A stretch of 10,470 bases of DNA from Blastococcus sp. CT_GayMR20 (GTDB lineage Bacteria; Actinomycetota; Actinomycetes; Mycobacteriales; Geodermatophilaceae). The stretch lies in contig NZ_SPQM01000156.1 of assembly GCF_004570345.1 (NCBI RefSeq), positions 1 through 10,470 of the forward strand, given 5' to 3'. The translations under genes were made by a program, and so were the position numbers. Below, piece after piece: positions 7,704 to 10,470 of the stretch (its first letter is position 1; each line of letters opens with the position of its first letter). The notes under the pieces are model-generated. The model was not told the origin of the DNA. It saw nothing but the letters and a program-made list of their open reading frames with translations, and did no database searches.

Positions 7704-7710
7704 GTCTCAC

Positions 7711-7740
7711 CTCATCGGCGGACGCCGGGGGGACCCTGAC
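7711..7740 (-). promoter_or_regulatory. Candidate FliA-type promoter immediately upstream of fliM
   Basis: On the minus strand GTCA (7740-7737), a 17-nt spacer and GCCGATGAG (7719-7711) reproduce the arrangement upstream of flbD, with one mismatch in the -35 tetrad. From general knowledge, Actinoplanes FliA promoters follow CTCA-N15-17-GCCGAA, and the enteric -10 is GCCGATAA. Transcription would begin at about 7704-7706, next to the fliM GTG at 7703, implying an almost leaderless mRNA or a start codon further downstream. The element also supplies the GAGG that looks like a ribosome site. Confidence 0.5.
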
Positions 7741-7816
7741 CGGCGGCGCCGGAGCGCGACCGCTCCTCGGTGGGAGATGTGACGGGTGGTGCGGAGTGTG
7801 CCCCCGACGTGACGAT

Positions 7817-7845
7817 GGCCGGGCCCCGGAGTCCGGGGCCCGGCC
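7817..7845 (-). terminator. Strong GC-rich hairpin downstream of fliL, terminator or attenuator candidate
   Basis: Two exact 14-nt reverse-complement arms, GGCCGGGCCCCGGA (7817-7830) and TCCGGGGCCCGGCC (7832-7845), are separated by one base. In practice this gives a 13-bp stem with a 3-nt loop. It starts 17 nt after the fliL stop. No T-run follows on the minus strand, so it is not a canonical intrinsic terminator, but U-less hairpins are common 3' elements in actinobacteria. It could end or reduce transcription from flbD-fliL, or protect the 3' end of that message. Confidence 0.65.
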
Positions 7846-7861
7846 ACCGCCGGGAGCGGTG

Positions 7862-8329
7862 CTACTGCGTGACGTACTCGTTGTAGTAGATGTCCATCAC
7901 CATCGGGACCTCGTGGTCGGTGTACGCCTCGATGATCTTCGCCTTGAGCGCCTGCTTGAGCGCCTCGCGCGCGCCCACGACGTCAGCGGGGGCGGCCTGC
8001 GAGAACGTGGAGATGACCAGGTCCAGGGCCTTGGAGCCGTCGACCCCGTCGCCGCCGTGACCGCCGCCGGCGGCCTCCGCGGTGATCTCGAGTGTGACCC
8101 CTACCTTCAGGTATCCACCCCCGGCGAGGTTGACGGCGATCGGCTCCAGCGCGACGTATCCGCCGTGTTCCGGTGCAGCTGCCTCGGCCTCGCCCGAGCC
8201 GCTGAACAGGAAGAAGTAGGCGGCGCCACCGGCGGCGAGCAGGATGACGAGGACGAGCAGGAGCAGCTTCTTCCTGCCTCCCCCGGCGGTCGCCTCGTCG
8301 GTCTCGTCGGTCTTCTCTTTGGTGCTCAT
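7862..8329 (-). CDS. fliL: FliL, flagellar stator-associated membrane protein
   Basis: A 155-residue protein with a short charged cytoplasmic N-terminus, a run of Gly/Arg/Lys, one membrane helix (about residues 21-42) and a periplasmic-side domain. The domain starts YVALEPIAVNL (58-68), continues with GYLKVGVTLEI (72-82), and ends with VMDIYYNEYVTQ, a clear FliL signature (the family usually ends with an aromatic-x-x-F/Y-V-x-Q pattern). A Gly/His-rich insert (about 88-98) sits where the family usually has a helix start. FliL forms rings around stators and stabilises MotA/MotB engagement. The ATG at 8329 was chosen over longer upstream frames because it makes an ATGA overlap with the motB stop and has AGGAGG 7 nt upstream; a longer frame would lie entirely within motB. 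Confidence 0.94.
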   Translation of the reverse strand: MSTKEKTDETDEATAGGGRKKLLLLVLVILLAAGGAAYFFLFSGSGEAEAAAPEHGGYVALEPIAVNLAGGGYLKVGVTLEITAEAAGGGHGGDGVDGSKALDLVISTFSQAAPADVVGAREALKQALKAKIIEAYTDHEVPMVMDIYYNEYVTQ

Positions 8330-9231
8330 GGGTGGGCCTCCTGGTTGGCGGCTTCGATGCCCGGCAGCAGCGCGTTGGCCTCTGCCGAGGCGGTGGACAG
8401 GACGACGATGTCGACGCGCCGGTTGACCGACAGCGCCGTCGGGTCGGACTCGGGCACGAGCGGCCGGGTCGAGGAGTAGCCGGTCGCCGACATGCGCGGC
8501 TCGGGCACCCCGTCGCCGGCGAGGTGGCGGAGGACCGTGCTCGCGCGGTAGCCCGACAGCTCCCAGTTCGACGGCCAGCCACCGCCGGCGGTCACCGGGA
8601 GGTGGTTGGCGTGACCCTCGACCCGCAGCACGTTCGGCAGCCCGATCAGGGTCGGGGCGACGGCGTCGAGGATCGCCCGGCCCTCCGGCCGGAGGACGGC
8701 CTCCTCGGCGTCGAAGAGGACGGCGTCGGCGACGATGTGCACCACCAGGCCGCGCTCGTCGATCTCGTACCGGGCCGCACCCGCGAACCCGGCCGCCGCG
8801 AGGGCGGCGTCGATCTGCTCGCGGGCCTCGGACATGTCGTCGTACGCGGCCGCGGCCTCGGACGCCACCCGCTTGGCGCGCTCCGCGGCTGCGGCGGCTG
8901 CAGCGGCGTCCACCTGGGCGTCCTGGACGGACGGGTCCGGCGGGATGGCGGAGGCGATGTCGACGGCACCGGGCAGGTCCTCGAGGACCGAGCCCTCGGG
9001 CGTCGTCCCCGGCAGCACGCTGATCGGCGCGCCGAAGCTCGCGGACAGGCCGCTGGCCAGCGCGGCGAACTTCGCCTTGTCGACCTGGCTCATCGCGAAG
9101 AGCACGATGAAGAGGCACATCAGGAGGGTGACCATGTCGGCGTAGGACACCAGCCACCGCTCGTGGTTCTCGTGCTCTTCTTCCTCGTGCTTCTTCGGCC
9201 GCTTGCGCCGCGGATTCGGGGCGGTGCTCAT
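8326..9231 (-). CDS. motB: Flagellar motor stator protein MotB
   Basis: A 301-residue MotB. A highly charged cytoplasmic start (RRKRPKKHEEEEHENHE) leads into HERWLVSYADMVTLLMCLFIVLFAMSQ, a single helix with the proton-carrying Asp at residue 32, the same number as in E. coli. A plug/linker with alanine-rich, probably coiled-coil stretch follows (about 107-150). The OmpA-like peptidoglycan-binding domain is at about 160-278, with VEGHANHLP (204-212), NWELSGYRAS (222-231) and NRRVDIVV (270-277). MotB anchors the stator to the cell wall and conducts protons with MotA. At the usual GHTDN position this protein has GHANH, so the peptidoglycan-contacting Asp is Asn209. ATGA overlap with motA; GGGAGG lies 4 nt upstream. 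Confidence 0.96.
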   Translation of the reverse strand: MSTAPNPRRKRPKKHEEEEHENHERWLVSYADMVTLLMCLFIVLFAMSQVDKAKFAALASGLSASFGAPISVLPGTTPEGSVLEDLPGAVDIASAIPPDPSVQDAQVDAAAAAAAAERAKRVASEAAAAYDDMSEAREQIDAALAAAGFAGAARYEIDERGLVVHIVADAVLFDAEEAVLRPEGRAILDAVAPTLIGLPNVLRVEGHANHLPVTAGGGWPSNWELSGYRASTVLRHLAGDGVPEPRMSATGYSSTRPLVPESDPTALSVNRRVDIVVLSTASAEANALLPGIEAANQEAHP

Positions 9232-9998
9232 GCCGCCTCCCGGGCTACCTCACTGGGCGGCACGAGGGCGGTCAGCTTCTGGCGGACGGCACGCGGGCTG
9301 GTGCCGGCCTGGATCTCGGTGATGCCCTCGACCAGCAGCTCCATCTGGGCGGCCTGCAACTCGCTGATGCGGGTGATCTTGGCGGCCATCGGCAGCCAGA
9401 AGAAGTTGGCGGTGAGCACACCCCAGAGGGTGGCGACGAACGCGCTGGCGATGAGCGGGCCGAGCGACTCGGGGCTGGACAGGTTCTCCAGCACGTGGAT
9501 CAGGCCGACGACCGTCCCGATGATGCCGATGGTCGGCGCGTAGCCGCCCATGCCCGTGAAGAACTTGGCGGCGACCTTGTCCTCGCCCTTCTTCGCGGTG
9601 ATCTCGCCCTCGAGGACGGTACGCAGCTCCTCGGGGTCGGTGCCGTCGATGCCCATCTGCAGGCCGCGCTTGAGGAACGGGTCGTCGATGTCCTTGACCT
9701 GGGCCTCGAGGGCGAGCAGGCCCTCCTTGCGGGCCTTCTCGGCGAGGGCGACCAGGGTGGCGATGCGGTCGCTGACCGGCGGCACCTTCGCCGGCAGCAA
9801 GGCCATCTTGAACCAGGCGCCGATCTTCTTGACGTCGGCCATGGCGGAGCCGGCGATCGCGGCGCCGAACGTGCCGCCGAAGACGAGGATGAGCGGGGGC
9901 AGCAGGATGATCGCCAGGGGGCTCGAACCCTCCATGATCATCAGCGCCAGCAGCGAGACGACCGCGAGCGCGATCCCGATGAGAGTGGCCGGATCCAC
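9228..9998 (-). CDS. motA: Flagellar motor stator protein MotA
   Basis: A 256-residue MotA of normal size with four membrane segments (about 4-22, 28-52, 148-170, 183-205). The large cytoplasmic loop (about 55-145) contains the typical KEGLLALEAQ, DIDDPFLKRGLQMGIDG and DPEELRTVLEGE stretches. The conserved prolines that act in torque generation are visible as Pro155 in GGYAPTIGIIGTVVGLI and Pro203 in FFWLPMAAKI. MotA surrounds the MotB dimer and contacts the rotor protein FliG. The short-loop arrangement and the MotB Asp suggest a proton motor, though ion choice cannot be read with certainty. GTG start 3 nt after the flbD stop, with GAGAGGAG about 9 nt upstream inside flbD. Confidence 0.96.
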   Translation of the reverse strand: MDPATLIGIALAVVSLLALMIMEGSSPLAIILLPPLILVFGGTFGAAIAGSAMADVKKIGAWFKMALLPAKVPPVSDRIATLVALAEKARKEGLLALEAQVKDIDDPFLKRGLQMGIDGTDPEELRTVLEGEITAKKGEDKVAAKFFTGMGGYAPTIGIIGTVVGLIHVLENLSSPESLGPLIASAFVATLWGVLTANFFWLPMAAKITRISELQAAQMELLVEGITEIQAGTSPRAVRQKLTALVPPSEVAREAA

Positions 9999-10001
9999 GG
10001 A

Positions 10002-10307
10002 TCAGCGCTCCTCTCGGCTCGGGAACGGCACGACCGAGGACACGGCCGTGACGCCGTGGTGCGGGTCGGAGCGGCCGTCGTCCGTCGTCACCGCGCGGTA
10101 CTCCCCGCGGTCCATCTCGTAGGACGTGGCGAGGATCCCGGCGCGGAACTCGCGGATCTCCCGGAGCACCTCGTCCACGGACTCCTTCACCACGTACTTG
10201 GTGCCGTCCACCAGGAAGGCGACCGTGTCGGGGTGCGCCTCGACCCGCTCGATCAGGTCGGGGTTGAGCGCGAACTGCTCACCGTTCAGGCGCGTCACAC
10301 GGATCAC
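10002..10307 (-). CDS. flbD: FlbD family small flagellar protein
   Basis: A 101-residue protein whose first 55 residues (MIRVTRLNGEQFALNPDLIE, then VEAHPDTVAFLVDGTKYVVKES and VDEVLREIREFRAGI) match the FlbD/swarming-motility protein family. Family members are usually about 60-80 residues and lie just before motA in many flagellar operons; their molecular role is not well established. This is not the Caulobacter sigma-54 regulator of the same name. The C-terminal 40 or so residues (after AGI) are an extension with no motif I recognise. The GTG start has GAGG 8 nt upstream. It is the first gene after the promoter-bearing non-coding region and is followed by motA after 3 nt. Confidence 0.9.
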   Translation of the reverse strand: MIRVTRLNGEQFALNPDLIERVEAHPDTVAFLVDGTKYVVKESVDEVLREIREFRAGILATSYEMDRGEYRAVTTDDGRSDPHHGVTAVSSVVPFPSREER

Positions 10308-10338
10308 GGTTCGGTCCTCTTGCTCGGTGGGGGCCCTT

Positions 10339-10374
10339 GGTGGGCGGGTGGGGCAGGCAGAAAGGGGGGAAGTG
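10339..10374 (-). promoter_or_regulatory. C-rich, G-poor segment in the predicted flbD leader
   Basis: In the minus-strand RNA this 36-nt segment has 23 C, 7 T, 3 A and 3 G. It lies between the predicted transcription start (about 10375) and the flbD GTG. C-rich, G-poor, unstructured leader RNA is the kind of sequence where Rho can load. I see no ORF in it. The function is inference from composition only. Confidence 0.3.
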
Positions 10375-10381
10375 CACTCTT

Positions 10382-10411
10382 CTCATCGGCTCACCAGGGG
10401 GTTCCCTTGAG
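10382..10411 (-). promoter_or_regulatory. Candidate FliA-type promoter for the flbD-motA-motB-fliL operon
   Basis: The minus strand has CTCA (10411-10408), a 17-nt spacer and GCCGATGAG (10390-10382). This fits the CTCA-N15-17-GCCGAA pattern that I recall for FliA of the actinobacterium Actinoplanes and the GCCGATAA -10 of FliA/WhiG promoters generally. Expected start of transcription is near 10375, giving a leader of about 68 nt. It is the best match of the three such elements in this window. Confidence 0.6.
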
Positions 10412-10415
10412 CCGA
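10386..10415. repeat. Inverted repeat containing two opposed FliA-like promoters
   Basis: TCGGCTCA (10386-10393) and TGAGCCGA (10408-10415) are exact reverse complements around a 14-nt centre, which itself holds AGGG/CCCT around GGTT. Because each arm carries both a -10 core (GCCGA) and a -35 core (CTCA), the plus strand also reads CTCA (10390-10393), 17 nt, GCCGAA (10411-10416). Transcription could thus point to both sides. A hairpin or a regulator-binding site is the alternative explanation. Confidence 0.6.
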
Positions 10416-10440
10416 ACACCCGGGGACGGGCCCGGGCAGC

Positions 10441-10456
10441 CCCCGGGATTCCGGGG
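10441..10456. repeat. Short GC hairpin at the right edge
   Basis: CCCCGG (10441-10446), loop GATT, CCGGGG (10451-10456), next to further C/G runs including CCCGGGG at 10419-10425, which can also pair with CCCCGGG at 10441-10447. It may be part of a terminator for a gene beyond the right edge. No T-run is present on either side and the context is cut off, so this is uncertain. I see no recognisable coding sequence in 10412-10470. Confidence 0.3.
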
Positions 10457-10470
10457 AAATCAGGGCGGCC

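Noticed and set aside
7862..9157. A longer minus-strand frame that would extend fliL to about 431 residues
   Set aside because: The extension lies wholly inside motB in another frame and is Arg/Gly-rich. The ATG at 8329 has a strong ribosome site, overlaps the motB stop and gives a FliL of normal length.
10412..10470. End of an upstream flagellar gene such as flgE on the minus strand
   Set aside because: One minus-strand frame runs to a TGA near 10385, but its short translation shows no resemblance to the FlgE C-terminus and it runs through the promoter-like palindrome. Non-coding is more likely.

Overview
This window is a continuous block of flagellar genes. All the real genes lie on the minus strand, so transcription runs from the right edge to the left. 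The DNA is very GC-rich (about 70% by eye), has strong GC bias at third codon positions and uses several GTG starts. These traits and the protein sequences suggest a motile high-GC actinobacterium. A Geodermatophilaceae, Nocardioides or Actinoplanes-like organism is possible, but the genus cannot be fixed from the sequence alone.

Layout in transcription order: a non-coding region with promoter-like elements (10308-10470); flbD; the stator genes motA and motB; fliL; a 158-nt gap with a strong hairpin and a promoter-like element; the switch genes fliM and fliN; the export-gate genes fliO, fliP, fliQ, fliR and flhB; an 85-nt gap with a third promoter-like element; flhA; and the first 98 codons of a probable flhF, cut by the left edge. 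The order flbD-motA-motB-fliL-fliM-fliN-fliO-fliP-fliQ-fliR-flhB-flhA-flhF is a known arrangement in spirochaetes and several Gram-positive lineages. Most junctions are 1- to 4-base stop/start overlaps or gaps of 3-5 nt, so translational coupling is likely.

The products form a coherent module. MotA/MotB is the proton-driven stator, FliL the stator-associated membrane protein, and FliM/FliN the rotor switch. FliP/FliQ/FliR with FlhB form the export gate, FliO assists its assembly, FlhA is the nonameric export ring, and FlhF is the SRP-like GTPase for flagellar placement or assembly. FlbD is a small conserved protein of unknown role.

The genes themselves look intact and ordinary; I see no mobile element, CRISPR array or RNA gene. 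The least expected signal is regulatory. The nonamer GCCGATGAG, which matches the -10 box of FliA/WhiG-type (sigma-28) promoters, occurs in each of the three non-coding gaps longer than 10 nt. Upstream of flbD it sits in an inverted repeat that creates two overlapping, oppositely oriented promoter-like sequences. Other points worth checking are a perfect terminator-like hairpin after fliL, a perfect 12-bp inverted repeat inside flhB, a long FliN with a probable degenerate CheC/CheX-like domain, a FliM without the usual CheY-binding N-terminus, and a substituted key residue in MotB.
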